NCBI GenBank assembly: GCA_023269675.1
Contig: JAHFSX010000010.1
Coordinates: forward strand, 109,035 to 173,034
DNA from: Verrucomicrobiota bacterium
GTDB taxonomy: Bacteria; Verrucomicrobiota; Kiritimatiellia; RFP12; UBA1067
DNA: 64,000 nt
Direction of reading: 5' to 3'
Both the position numbers and the translations under genes were made by a program. This document shows positions 8,554 to 17,149 of the stretch, in pieces; position 1 is the stretch's first letter, and each line of letters opens with the position of its first letter. Under the pieces are notes generated by a model. It searched no databases and was not told the origin of the DNA. It worked only from the letters and a program-made list of their open reading frames with translations.

Positions 8554-8572
8554 ACCGCGAGGCCCCCCCCCC

Positions 8573-8607
8573 AACTCCTAAATCCTAACTCCTAACTCCT
8601 AACTTTT
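8573..8607 (+). repeat. Heptamer array abutting the metY start codon
   Basis: Five 7-bp steps: AACTCCT, AAATCCT, AACTCCT, AACTCCT, AACTTTT, followed at once by the ATG at 8609. No Shine-Dalgarno can be seen between the ktrB stop and this start. Confidence 0.8.
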
Positions 8608-8608
8608 T

Positions 8609-9880
8609 ATGTCCTCTCATCTCGATACCCTTTGTGTCCAAGAAGGCTGGCAGCCCAAGAACGGCGAGCCGCGCGTCCTGCCCATCTACCAGAGCACGAC
8701 CTTCAGGTACGACAGCAGCGAGCACGTCGGCGACCTCTTCGACCTCAAGGCCCCCGGCCACTTCTACACGCGCCTCAGCAACCCCACCGCCGAAGCCGTC
8801 GAAAAGAAGGTCGCCGCGCTCGAGGGCGGCGTCGGCGCCATGATGACCTCCTCGGGGCAGGCCGCCTCGCTCATCGCGATCCTCAACCTCTGCGGCAGCG
8901 GCGACCACTTCATCGCCTCCGGCGCCCTCTACGGCGGCACCACCAACCTCTTCAACGTCACCCTCAAGAAACTCGGCATCGAGGTCACCTTCGTGGACCC
9001 CTACGCCTCCGAAGCCGAGATCCAGAAGGCCTTCCGCCCCGCCACGCGCGCGGTCTTCGGCGAGACCATCGCCAACCCCGCGCTCACGATCCTCGACATC
9101 GAGAAGTTCGCCCGCGTGGCCCACGCCAACCGCGTGCCGCTCGTGGTCGACAACACCTTCCCGACCCCGCTCATGTGCCGCCCCTTCGACTTCGGCGCGG
9201 ACATCGTGGTCCACTCCACCTCGAAGTACATGGACGGCCACGCCGTGGCCCTCGGCGGCATGATCGTGGACGGCGGCCGCTTCGACTGGCAGGCCAGCGG
9301 CAAGTTCCCCGGCTTCACCCAGCCCGACCCCTCTTACCACGGCCTGGTCTACACCGAGGCCTTCGGCGCCGCCGCCTTCATCGTCAAGGCCCGCGTGCAG
9401 CTCATGCGCGACCTCGGCAGCACCCCCGCGCCCATGAACGCCTTCCTGCTCAACCTCGGCATGGAAACCCTCCACCTGCGCATCGAGCGCCACTGCCGCA
9501 ACGCCGAGACCGTCGCCGCGCACCTGGAAAAGCACCCCGGCGTCACGTGGGTCAACTACCCCGGCCTGCCCTCGTCCAAGGACGCGGCCCTCGTGAAGAA
9601 GTACCTGCCGCGCGGCACCTGCGGCGTCATCGCCTTCGGCGTCAAGGGCGGACGCGAGGCCGCGGTCCGCTTCATGGACAAGCTCAAGCTCGCCGCGATC
9701 GTCGTCCACGTGGCCGACGCCCGCACCGGCGTGCTCCACCCCGCCAGCACCACCCACCGCCAGCTCACCGACGAGCAGCTCGCCGCGGCGGGCATCAGCC
9801 CGGACCTCGTGCGCCTTTCGGTCGGCATCGAGCACCCGGACGACATCCTCGCCGACCTCGACCAGGCCCTGCAACTCTGA
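8609..9880 (+). CDS. metY: O-acetylhomoserine sulfhydrylase (PLP enzyme)
   Basis: 423 residues, a typical length. It belongs to the Cys/Met metabolism PLP family: an N-terminal tetramer contact region (PIYQSTTFRY), the phosphate-binding segment SSGQAA, Tyr in GALYGGTTNLF, and the Schiff-base lysine K206 in VHSTSKYMDGH. The YTRLSNPT segment near residue 53 fits O-acetylhomoserine (thiol)-lyases better than cystathionine gamma-synthases. The reaction is O-acetyl-L-homoserine plus sulfide to L-homocysteine plus acetate, in direct sulfhydrylation for methionine synthesis, in the cytosol. It sits between ktrB and ktrA on the same strand. Its start codon is abutted by a heptamer array. O-succinylhomoserine use cannot be excluded. 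Confidence 0.93.
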   Translation: MSSHLDTLCVQEGWQPKNGEPRVLPIYQSTTFRYDSSEHVGDLFDLKAPGHFYTRLSNPTAEAVEKKVAALEGGVGAMMTSSGQAASLIAILNLCGSGDHFIASGALYGGTTNLFNVTLKKLGIEVTFVDPYASEAEIQKAFRPATRAVFGETIANPALTILDIEKFARVAHANRVPLVVDNTFPTPLMCRPFDFGADIVVHSTSKYMDGHAVALGGMIVDGGRFDWQASGKFPGFTQPDPSYHGLVYTEAFGAAAFIVKARVQLMRDLGSTPAPMNAFLLNLGMETLHLRIERHCRNAETVAAHLEKHPGVTWVNYPGLPSSKDAALVKKYLPRGTCGVIAFGVKGGREAAVRFMDKLKLAAIVVHVADARTGVLHPASTTHRQLTDEQLAAAGISPDLVRLSVGIEHPDDILADLDQALQL

Positions 9881-9940
9881 TCCTGTCCGGGCACGGCATG
9901 CCGTGCCCCTGCCCTTGAACCCTGAAACCCGGAACCTACT

Positions 9941-10609
9941 ATGAAACGCATCGGCATCATTGGCGCAGGCCGCCTCGGCGCATCCCTCGCGGAGAGTCTC
10001 GCGGAGCACGGCGCGGAAGTTCTGCTGATCGACCAGAACCGCGAGATCATCCAGGAGTTCTCGGAGTTCGTGACCAAAGCCGTCGAGGGCGACGCCTCGA
10101 ACTCGCGTACGCTGGAAGACGCGGGGTTCCAGGAGTGCGATGTCGTGGTCGTCGCCATCGGCAGCAACCTCGAAGGCAGCATCATGGCCACCGTGAACTG
10201 CAAGGAGCTCGGCGTGCCCACCGTCGTGGCCAAGGCCAATTCCGACATGCACGGCAAGATCCTCAAGCGCGTCGGCGCGGACGTGGTGATCTACCCCAAC
10301 CGCGACTGTGCCAAGCGCCTCGCGCGCACCCTCCTCTCCAAAGGCTCCGTCGACCTCTTCGAGATCTCGGACGGCTTCAGCATCGCCGAGATCGACGTGC
10401 CGGAGTCGCTCAAGAACAAGACCCTCGCCGAGGCCGAGGTGCGCAAGAACTTCGGCGTCACCGTGCTCTGCGTCCGCCGCCTCGCCGAAGACCCCGCCCA
10501 GCCGCGCACCATCATCATCCCCACCGCCGACGAGGTCATCCAGCCGGACGACAAGCTCCTCGTCTTCGGCATCGACAAGAAGATCGACACCATTGCCCAA
10601 GACACGTGA
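9941..10609 (+). CDS. ktrA: Ktr potassium channel regulatory subunit, RCK protein
   Basis: 222 residues, the single-RCK length of KtrA and half that of TrkA. Residues 1-120 form a Rossmann NAD/ATP-binding fold with G8-x-G10-x-x-G13 (IIGAGRLGAS) and the acidic end of strand 2 (LLIDQN). Residues about 135-220 form the RCK_C domain (FSIAEIDVPESLKNKTL, DKLLVFGIDKKID). It assembles as an octameric cytosolic ring that gates KtrB on nucleotide binding. The upstream 60 bp hold a weak 7-8-bp periodic sequence (GAACCCT, GAAACCCG, GAACCTA) next to the ATG. ktrB is 1.4 kb upstream with metY in between. Confidence 0.92.
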   Translation: MKRIGIIGAGRLGASLAESLAEHGAEVLLIDQNREIIQEFSEFVTKAVEGDASNSRTLEDAGFQECDVVVVAIGSNLEGSIMATVNCKELGVPTVVAKANSDMHGKILKRVGADVVIYPNRDCAKRLARTLLSKGSVDLFEISDGFSIAEIDVPESLKNKTLAEAEVRKNFGVTVLCVRRLAEDPAQPRTIIIPTADEVIQPDDKLLVFGIDKKIDTIAQDT

Positions 10610-10620
10610 TCAAAGGAGGA

Positions 10621-10693
10621 GTTAGGATTTAGGAGTTAGGAGTTGCGTGATTCCGTATCCATCCTAAGTCCTAAATCCTAAATCCTAAATCCC
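10621..10693 (+). repeat. Inverted pair of heptamer arrays abutting the radical SAM gene
   Basis: Left arm: GTTAGGA, TTTAGGA, GTTAGGA, GTTGCGT (10621-10648). Right arm: ATCCTAA, GTCCTAA, ATCCTAA, ATCCTAA, ATCCC (10661-10693), then the ATG at 10694. The arms are complementary and would make a hairpin with a 12-base loop whose 3' arm touches the start codon. There is no Shine-Dalgarno outside the left arm. Confidence 0.8.
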
Positions 10694-11611
10694 ATGCGCT
10701 ACCTCTTCGGCCCCGTCCCCTCACGCCGCTACGGCCGCTCGCTCGGCGTCGATCTCGCCGTGCCCAAGACCTGCACGCTCGACTGCCGCTTCTGCCAGCT
10801 CGGCCCGACCCCTGAGACGACCGTCACCCGCACCGACAGGCCGCCCATCGCGGAGGTCCTGGCCGAGCTGCGCGCCTGGCTCGCGTCCGGACAGACCGCG
10901 GACTTCATCACGGCCTGCGGCTCGGGCGAACCCACGCTGCACACGCATTTCGGCGACCTCTTCCGCTGCGTGCGCGCCGAGACCGCCTGCCGCTCGCTCC
11001 TGCTCTCCAACGGTTCGCTCTTCTCCTTGCCCGAGGTGCGCCGCGACGCCGCCCTCGCCGACGTGGTCAAGGTCTCGCTGCACGCCTGGGACCAAGCCTC
11101 CTTCGAACGCGTCACGCGCCCGCACCCCTCGCTCCGCTTCGACGCCATCATCGCCGGCTACCGCACCTTCCGCCAGCAGTTCGCCGGCCGACTCGACCTC
11201 GAAGTCTTCATCGTGCCGGGCGTCAACGACGCCCCGGATCAGGCGCAGCGCATCGCCGCGATCGCGCAGTCGTTCAGCCCCGACGCCATCACGCTGAACA
11301 CCGCCGTACGCCCGCCCGCTGACAGCGGCGTCACCGCCTGTCCGCCCGAACAACTGCACGCCCTCACCGCGCTCTTCGGCCCGGCCGCCCACGAGGGCGG
11401 CGCGGAACCCGCAGATGCGCCCGTCGAACTGACCGAAGCGGCCCTCATCGCCCTCGTCAGCCGCCACCCGGTCTCGCTGCACGCCCTCGCCGCCACCTTC
11501 CGCAAGACCGAGCCCGAGATGCGCGTCTTTCTCGAACCCCTCGCGCGACGCCGGCTCCTGCGCCTCTTCGACTCCCAGAGCACCCTTTTCGCGGGGCCGC
11601 CGGCCCCCTGA
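10694..11611 (+). CDS. Radical SAM protein of the COG0731 (wyosine-synthase-like) group
   Basis: 305 residues. The [4Fe-4S] cluster motif is C27-x3-C31-x2-C34 (CTLDCRFCQLG). The N-terminal FGPVPSRRYGRSLGVD is the signature of the small COG0731 proteins related to TYW1 but lacking its flavodoxin domain. ACGSGEPTLH near residue 75 is the GGE-type SAM-binding segment. The C-terminal part (about 240-300) looks like a winged-helix add-on (LIALVSRHPVSLHALAATF). The substrate is unknown in bacteria. The start codon directly follows a heptamer repeat. The GH5-like gene begins 28 bp downstream on the same strand. Confidence 0.88.
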   Translation: MRYLFGPVPSRRYGRSLGVDLAVPKTCTLDCRFCQLGPTPETTVTRTDRPPIAEVLAELRAWLASGQTADFITACGSGEPTLHTHFGDLFRCVRAETACRSLLLSNGSLFSLPEVRRDAALADVVKVSLHAWDQASFERVTRPHPSLRFDAIIAGYRTFRQQFAGRLDLEVFIVPGVNDAPDQAQRIAAIAQSFSPDAITLNTAVRPPADSGVTACPPEQLHALTALFGPAAHEGGAEPADAPVELTEAALIALVSRHPVSLHALAATFRKTEPEMRVFLEPLARRRLLRLFDSQSTLFAGPPAP

Positions 11612-11638
11612 CCTCCACCCCGACCGAGGAGCGACACC

Positions 11639-12841
11639 ATGCGCGCCACCCGTCTGATCCGCATCACCTTCCTCGCCGCGCTCGCGCTGGCCGGCGCCGC
11701 GCGCAGCCAGCCGCCCCCGGCAGCGCCCGGACTCTCTTCCCTCGACGGCGTACTCGTCCTGAACGGCGCGCCTTACCGCGGCATGGGAGTGAATTACTTC
11801 AGCCTGTTCAGCCGGGCGCTCAAGAATCCCGCCGACCGCTCGTACGCAACCGGCCTGCGCCAGCTCTCGGAGGCCAACATTCCCTTCGTGCGTTTCATGG
11901 CCTGCGGCTTCTGGCCGTCAGACTGGGACCTCTACCTGAACGACAAGCCCGCCTACTTCGCGCGGCTCGACGAGCTCGTGCGCTGCGCCGAGACCAACCA
12001 CATCGGCCTCATCCCCTCCCTCTTCTGGAACATGGCGACCGTGCCCGACCTCGTAGGCGAGCCCATCGACCAGCTCGGCAACCCCGGCAGCAAGACGGTC
12101 GCCTTCATCCGGCAATACACCCGCGAGGTGGTCACCCGTTACCGCGACTCCCGCGCCATCTGGGCCTGGGAGTTCGGCAACGAATACGCCCTGGCCGCGG
12201 ATCTGCCGAACGCCGGCAAGTTCCGCCCGCCCGTCTGGCCCACGCTGAAGACGGCCCTGCAGCGCACCGCCCGCGACGAGCTTACGTCAAAGGCCCTGAA
12301 TACCGCCTGCACCGCCTTCGCGGAGACGGCGCGGTCGCTCGATGCCCGCCGGCTGCTCATTACCGGCAACTCCCTGCCCCGGCCCTCCGCCTATCACAAC
12401 ACCCTTGAGAAGAGCTGGAAGCCGGACTCGCCCGCCCAGTTCGAATCCGTCCTCCTGCGCGACAACCCCGACCCGTTCGACACCCTGTGTGTCCACGTCT
12501 ATCCCAAAGAGAAAAAGAGTGATGTCTATCCGGGTGCCGCCTCCAACCTGAACGCGCTGGTCGCCACACTCCAGGCCCTCGCCGCGAAAAACCGGAAGCC
12601 CCTCTTCATCGGCGAGTTCGGCGCTTCCGCGACCGAAGGCCCCGAAGCGGAGCGCGCGCTTTTCGAGGAACTGGTCACCGCCATCGAAGCCAACGCCGTG
12701 CCGCTCTCCGCCCTCTGGGTCTTCGACCTGGCGCAGCAGGACAAGGACTGGAACGTGACCTTCGCCAACCGGCGCGACTACATGCTCCGCCGTATCGGCG
12801 CGGCCAATGCGAGTTTCTCCCGGAAACCGCCCGCGAACTAG
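11639..12841 (+). CDS. Exported GH5-like (beta/alpha)8 glycoside hydrolase
   Basis: 400 residues with a signal peptide (about 1-23, ending ARSQ). It has the clan GH-A barrel: an N-terminal motif LVLNGAPYRGMGVNY, the acid/base E182 in WAWEFGNEYAL and the nucleophile E326 in PLFIGEFGAS. The arrangement fits GH5 mannanase or glucanase types, acting on beta-linked plant or algal polysaccharide outside the cytoplasm. GAGGAG lies just upstream of the ATG, in contrast to the neighbours that have heptamer arrays. It may be read through from the radical SAM gene. The exact subfamily and substrate cannot be told. Confidence 0.85.
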   Translation: MRATRLIRITFLAALALAGAARSQPPPAAPGLSSLDGVLVLNGAPYRGMGVNYFSLFSRALKNPADRSYATGLRQLSEANIPFVRFMACGFWPSDWDLYLNDKPAYFARLDELVRCAETNHIGLIPSLFWNMATVPDLVGEPIDQLGNPGSKTVAFIRQYTREVVTRYRDSRAIWAWEFGNEYALAADLPNAGKFRPPVWPTLKTALQRTARDELTSKALNTACTAFAETARSLDARRLLITGNSLPRPSAYHNTLEKSWKPDSPAQFESVLLRDNPDPFDTLCVHVYPKEKKSDVYPGAASNLNALVATLQALAAKNRKPLFIGEFGASATEGPEAERALFEELVTAIEANAVPLSALWVFDLAQQDKDWNVTFANRRDYMLRRIGAANASFSRKPPAN

Positions 12842-12908
12842 GACATTTTACATTTAGCGTTAGCCGCGTTGTGCCTGCAGTTACGGACTTGCACGCGCTG
12901 AGATTATT

Positions 12909-12989
12909 TCACCACCAAGACTCTAAGAACACAAAGCTCACCAAGATAATACTTGGTTTTCTTGGTACACTTCGTATCCCGGTGGTTAG
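12909..12989. repeat. CACCAAGA/CTTGGT inverted intergenic repeat
   Basis: The left arm is rich in CACCAAG and AACACAAAG units (CACCACCAAGACTC, CTCACCAAGATAA). The right arm holds the inverted forms (TACTTGGTTTTCTTGGTACAC, shown here as TACTTGG and TTCTTGGTACAC, then CCGGTGGTTAG). It lies in the 216-bp gap between two convergent genes and could act as a transcription barrier. Confidence 0.45.
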
Positions 12990-13057
12990 CTGTTATCCGG
13001 ATGCAAGAACGGCTACAGAATTCTCACAAACGCTCCAGCCACAAGGGGCACACGGCG

Positions 13058-16000
13058 TCACTTGACGAGGTCCAGACGCCGCGCGGCGGCCTCCAGCAGC
13101 GCCAGGCGCGTCGAGACCTCCGGACAGTCCGCCGCCAATTTGAGGATCGCCCCGTGGGCCGCGGGATCGGCGATGGCGCCCAGCGCGACCGCGGCGGCGT
13201 GGCGCGTGTCGGTGGCGTTGCCGAGGTCGCCCGCCGCCACCAGCAGCGCCGGCACGGCGCGCGCGTCGCCGATGCGGCCCAGCGCCCAGGCCGCGGCCGC
13301 CCGCCAGCACGGCGTCAGGTCGTTCTGCACAAAGAGGATGCCCGGCCCCAGCGGGTCGGGAGACCCTTCGGAAAATTCGTTCGGCGACGCCAGCGCGGCG
13401 AGCAGCGTGCCGGTCGCCCGCGCATCGCCGAGGGCTCCCAGCGTGCGTCCGAGGTAGAAGCAGACCCAGTGCCTCACCGGCAGTTTCAGCACCACGGGAA
13501 TACCCGTTTCGAAGACGCGCGGGATGTCGTTCGACACCGCCATGAAGCGCGTGAACGCGGCCTGCACGCGCGGCACGTACTGACGGTCGCGGCAGGCCAG
13601 CGAGAGCACCTGCGCCGCTCGGTTCGTGAGGTCGGGCGTGCCCGCCCACGCGCCGTGCACGCGCCCCAGCGCGGCGGCCACCTCAGGATCGCGGACAGCC
13701 TGCGCATCGCCCAGCACCGCCAGACAGGTCTCGGTCACGCGGGCTTCCGCGCCCTGCCGCCGCAGCACGCGCCCGACCAGGGTCTCGCAGTCGTCGTTCC
13801 CGGGGAAGAGCGCGCGGTCGGGATCGGTCGGCACACATCGGATCAGGTGCGGCACCAGCGCAGCCGCGTTCGTAGACGCCTGGGCGTCCAGCGCAGCAAC
13901 GATCCGCAGGTGGACCGGCGAGGCGTGGCAGGCCATCAGCGCCGGATGGTCGCCGTACCAGTTCGTGAACTTCGGATACTCCTTGAGCCCGGCGAACGTG
14001 GCGATCAGCGCGGCCTCCGCCTCCGGCGTGCCGATCAGCCCCAGCGCCTCGGCCGCCGCCTCGGCCAGAAAGAGATTGCCGCTGTCCGGATCGGCATGGC
14101 GCTGGAGCGTCTCGGCCAGCAGCGGCACGGACGCCGCATCCTTCAGCCGCCCGAGCGCGCGCGCCACCTCCTGCACCGCGCGCGGATTCACCGGGTCCGT
14201 CGCCAGAAACTTGGCGTTATCCCCCTGGTGCGCCTTACGCCACGTGACATACGCCGAGTCGTCGCGCAGGCGCAGCAGCGCCGCCCGAAGCGCGGTGCGT
14301 GCAGCCTCGCCGCCGCCGGTGTGGCCGAGCGCCACCGCCGCGCGCCGGATCGCGTCGCGGTCGTCGCCGGCGAGTCGACCCGACAGCTCCGCTTCAATGC
14401 GTTCCCAATCTGTGGCCTTGAACCACTCCGCCCAGTCGCCGGCGGCCGCGTGCCCGGTCAGGTTCTCCAGCGCCACGCCCGCCGCCTGACGGACCACCGG
14501 GTCAGGGTCGGCCGACGCGCGCAACAGCGGCGGGACCGAGTCGCGCGTGCCGCACGCGGCCAGCGCCAGCGCCGCCGCCACCCGCACTTCGCGGACCTTG
14601 TCGGAGAGCCGCTCCGCCAGCGCAGAGGCAGCCGCGGGGTCGCGCTCGAGCGCGAGCCGATAAGCGGCGGAGACGCGCGTCTCCGCCGCGCCGCTCTTCA
14701 GACGCAGGATCAGCTCGCTGAGCGAGGCGCCCGTGCGGTTCAGCCCCGCCAGCTCGCGGAACCGGTCGAACTGCAGCTCGGTCAGGCCGGTGACCGCCGG
14801 GTTGTTGCCGCGGAAGCGGTGCGGATCGCCGGCGTCCGAAAGGCGCAGCGGCCGCGCCCGCGTCGCCAGGGGCACGCGGCCGGCCACGGGCGGCGCGGTC
14901 TGGCGCACCGCATGGCAGCCCGTGCAGCCGCGGGTCTCGCCCGGGCGCACAGAGATCCAGGACATCTCGTTGAGCTCGGCGCGACCCTCGGCATCCACCG
15001 CCTGAAACGCGAGGGAGACGTCCGCCGGGACCTCGACCGCGAACGAGCCGTCCGGCGCCAGCGGCACGGTGCCCAGCTCCACCGTCTCGTTGCCCGCGTG
15101 CACGATGTAGGAGTGCGACGACCGCACGGTCAGCCCGCGGCCCATCAGCACGCGGATCGCGCGCACATGCGGCCACCCCGCCGCCGTGTTGCGCGTGAAG
15201 CGCGCGTCCTGGCAGTAGAGCACGCCGGTCGTCCGACGTTCCTCCATGCGCGAAGCCAGCTGCGGCGGCCGTTCGCGCGGGCCGAGATAGACCGGGGAGT
15301 GCAGCGGCCCGTTGGTCGAGGCGTACACCAGCACCATCTTGCCGCTTCCCTGCGCCGGATCCACAATGCCGATGCGCTCGAAGCCCTCGCCGGCCGCCAG
15401 CGTAGCCTTCAGCTTTTTGCGCTGCATGAGGGAGCCCGCGCCGCCGGCCGTGCAGAGCAGCCGGCCGTCCGGCAGCGCCGCGACATCACCCGCCGCCAGC
15501 GGCAGATTGACGAGGTCGCGCTGCGCGCAGCCGGGCCGCCCCACGGCGATGCCCGCGCCGGTCAGATAGGCGACGCGGCCATCGGGCAGCGGCGCGGGGC
15601 TGCCGCAGTTGAACGCGCGCAGACGGTTGCCGTAGGCCGGCCCCAGATCCAGTCCGAACTCCGTGTAACCTTCCGTGCCGTCCGGATGCACCGCGTGCAA
15701 CAGCGTCTCCACCTTGCCCCGGTCAAAAAAGTTGTCGGAGCGGATGAAGAGGATGCGCCCGTCAGCCATCACCTCCGGCTCGTTGTCGAAGATGAAGGTG
15801 CTGGTCAACCGGCGGAGATCGCTGCCGTCCGGACGCATCGAGAAGAGCGAACGGGACGGCGTGTTGTGGTACTCCTCAAAAGTGCCGCAGCGCGTGGAGA
15901 CGAAGGCGATGCGTCCGTCGGCCAGCACGACAGGGTCTATGTCGTGGAACGGCCCGTCCGTCAGCCGCTGCGGCTCGCCGCCGGCCGCGGGCATGCGGTA

Positions 16001-16972
16001 GATGTGGTAGAAGGCGTCACCCGCCCGCACCATGGAGAAGAGGATCGACTGCCCGTCGAACGACAGGCTGGGCGAGCCGAGCGCGCCCGCGCCCGCGTCC
16101 AGCAGCAGCCGCGGCGTCACCCCTGGCCGGGCGGGCGCGAGCGCGTAGAGCGTGTGTCCGACCTTCATCGGCCCCGGCAGATCGTGCTCGGGGAAGGCGC
16201 GCGTGTGGCCCGGATTGAAGATCGTCACGTTGAGGCTCTGTGACGCCGCGCCGCCGTGCGCATGCGCGCGGGTGAGGCTGCAGTCGCCGCCGATGAACAC
16301 GAGCCCTGAGGGCCACGCGTAATCCGCCGGCGCGGGAGATTCCTGCGCGTCATCGTTTTTCTTGCTCGGGGGTTCGGCCGCGGCGGGCACGGCGAGCCGG
16401 CCCCACGGGCCGCCGCCGAACGGCGCCACCGCGGTCGCCGCCGGCCATGCCTGATCGTTGAAGTCAAGCTGCGTCCAGTTCGGCTCTTCGGAAGCTAGGC
16501 TTCGCCACGACGCGTCCGTGAACCGTTCGACCGTCTGGCCATCACTCAGCACAACGCGCAGCTTCAGCAGAAGCCCCGCCGGGCCGGGAATCGTGTTCGC
16601 GGCCTCGACCGCGATCACGTTGTCACCCGCCGTCAGCAAGGCGGCGACATCGAACCTTTTGGGGCGGTTCCAGGCATTGGGCTCCGAGAGATTCCCCCCG
16701 ACCGGCTTGCCGTTGATGGCGACCTCGTAGAGGTTGTCCGCGGTAACGAGCAAGTCCGCCGACACGATGCGCGCCTGCTCGGTCACGGCCACGCCCGCGC
16801 GGAAGTAGCACAGGCCCGCCGGCAGGGCTGAGAGCGCCCTGCCGGGTTTCGGTACGGACCAGATCCATTGCGCGCCCGACCACTCCAACGGGCGGCGTTC
16901 CTCCGCCCCCGCCGCGCATGCAGCCCCCGCCATCACCGCCGCCCAAACCATCCCCGGAACTCTCGTTCGCAT
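13058..16972 (-). CDS. HZS-alpha-like propeller cytochrome with C-terminal HEAT repeats
   Basis: 1304 residues with signal peptide (MRTRVPGMVWAAVMAGAACAAGA). GGGGAGA precedes the ATG. Residues about 28-190 form a jelly-roll domain (WSGAQWIWSVPKPG, DASWRSLASEEPNW) like those in rhamnosidases and beta-galactosidases. Residues about 230-620 are PD40 blades with the HZS-alpha-type phrases FVSTRCGTFEEYHNTPSRS and VAYLTGAGIAVGRPGC. One haem motif follows, C683-x-x-C686-H687 (GCTGCHAVRQTAPP). The last 500 residues are PBS-lyase/HEAT repeats (AAALALAACGTRDSVPPLLR, AAVALGHTGGGEAAR, AAAAWALGRIGDARAVPALL). The HEAT array would be a protein-binding scaffold. The fusion of jelly roll, propeller, haem and HEAT suggests a secreted docking protein with a redox or sensing site. 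The function is unknown, and no partner gene is adjacent. Confidence 0.85.
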   Translation of the reverse strand: MRTRVPGMVWAAVMAGAACAAGAEERRPLEWSGAQWIWSVPKPGRALSALPAGLCYFRAGVAVTEQARIVSADLLVTADNLYEVAINGKPVGGNLSEPNAWNRPKRFDVAALLTAGDNVIAVEAANTIPGPAGLLLKLRVVLSDGQTVERFTDASWRSLASEEPNWTQLDFNDQAWPAATAVAPFGGGPWGRLAVPAAAEPPSKKNDDAQESPAPADYAWPSGLVFIGGDCSLTRAHAHGGAASQSLNVTIFNPGHTRAFPEHDLPGPMKVGHTLYALAPARPGVTPRLLLDAGAGALGSPSLSFDGQSILFSMVRAGDAFYHIYRMPAAGGEPQRLTDGPFHDIDPVVLADGRIAFVSTRCGTFEEYHNTPSRSLFSMRPDGSDLRRLTSTFIFDNEPEVMADGRILFIRSDNFFDRGKVETLLHAVHPDGTEGYTEFGLDLGPAYGNRLRAFNCGSPAPLPDGRVAYLTGAGIAVGRPGCAQRDLVNLPLAAGDVAALPDGRLLCTAGGAGSLMQRKKLKATLAAGEGFERIGIVDPAQGSGKMVLVYASTNGPLHSPVYLGPRERPPQLASRMEERRTTGVLYCQDARFTRNTAAGWPHVRAIRVLMGRGLTVRSSHSYIVHAGNETVELGTVPLAPDGSFAVEVPADVSLAFQAVDAEGRAELNEMSWISVRPGETRGCTGCHAVRQTAPPVAGRVPLATRARPLRLSDAGDPHRFRGNNPAVTGLTELQFDRFRELAGLNRTGASLSELILRLKSGAAETRVSAAYRLALERDPAAASALAERLSDKVREVRVAAALALAACGTRDSVPPLLRASADPDPVVRQAAGVALENLTGHAAAGDWAEWFKATDWERIEAELSGRLAGDDRDAIRRAAVALGHTGGGEAARTALRAALLRLRDDSAYVTWRKAHQGDNAKFLATDPVNPRAVQEVARALGRLKDAASVPLLAETLQRHADPDSGNLFLAEAAAEALGLIGTPEAEAALIATFAGLKEYPKFTNWYGDHPALMACHASPVHLRIVAALDAQASTNAAALVPHLIRCVPTDPDRALFPGNDDCETLVGRVLRRQGAEARVTETCLAVLGDAQAVRDPEVAAALGRVHGAWAGTPDLTNRAAQVLSLACRDRQYVPRVQAAFTRFMAVSNDIPRVFETGIPVVLKLPVRHWVCFYLGRTLGALGDARATGTLLAALASPNEFSEGSPDPLGPGILFVQNDLTPCWRAAAAWALGRIGDARAVPALLVAAGDLGNATDTRHAAAVALGAIADPAAHGAILKLAADCPEVSTRLALLEAAARRLDLVK

Positions 16973-17099
16973 GACAAAGTCTCCCCATAAACCACACCCA
17001 TTTATTGGGGCGAGTTTAACGGACCCGACCGAAAAAGAGAAGCGCCGTCTTTACGCCTGATTGTCCGCGGGTGTGAATCATCTCCCGTGCACTTCTCCG

Positions 17100-17128
17100 T
17101 TGCGCGGCAGCGGAGGAAAAGTTATCTT
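17100..17128 (+). promoter_or_regulatory. Promoter of the SHD1-domain gene
   Basis: TTGCGC (17100-17105) and TATCTT (17123-17128) are spaced by 17 bp and lie 22 bp before the ATG at 17150. AAGGAG at 17138-17143 is the ribosome site. Confidence 0.5.
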
Positions 17129-17149
17129 ACTCGCACCAAGGAGATCGCC

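Noticed and set aside
8585..10600. 671-codon minus-strand frame opposite metY and ktrA
   Set aside because: Covers two genes with clear catalytic motifs on the other strand; it is a shadow.
8573..10693. Heptamer arrays considered as CRISPR or as telomere-like DNA
   Set aside because: Units are 7 bp without spacers and are degenerate, so not CRISPR; the location inside a gene-dense chromosome speaks against telomeric DNA.
12953..16243. 1096-codon plus-strand frame opposite the HZS-alpha/HEAT gene
   Set aside because: Shadow frame without start signal or domain; the opposite strand has HEAT repeats and CxxCH.
1..16972. Anammox hydrazine synthase
   Set aside because: Only the alpha-subunit middle domain is shared; beta and gamma subunits and other pathway genes are absent.
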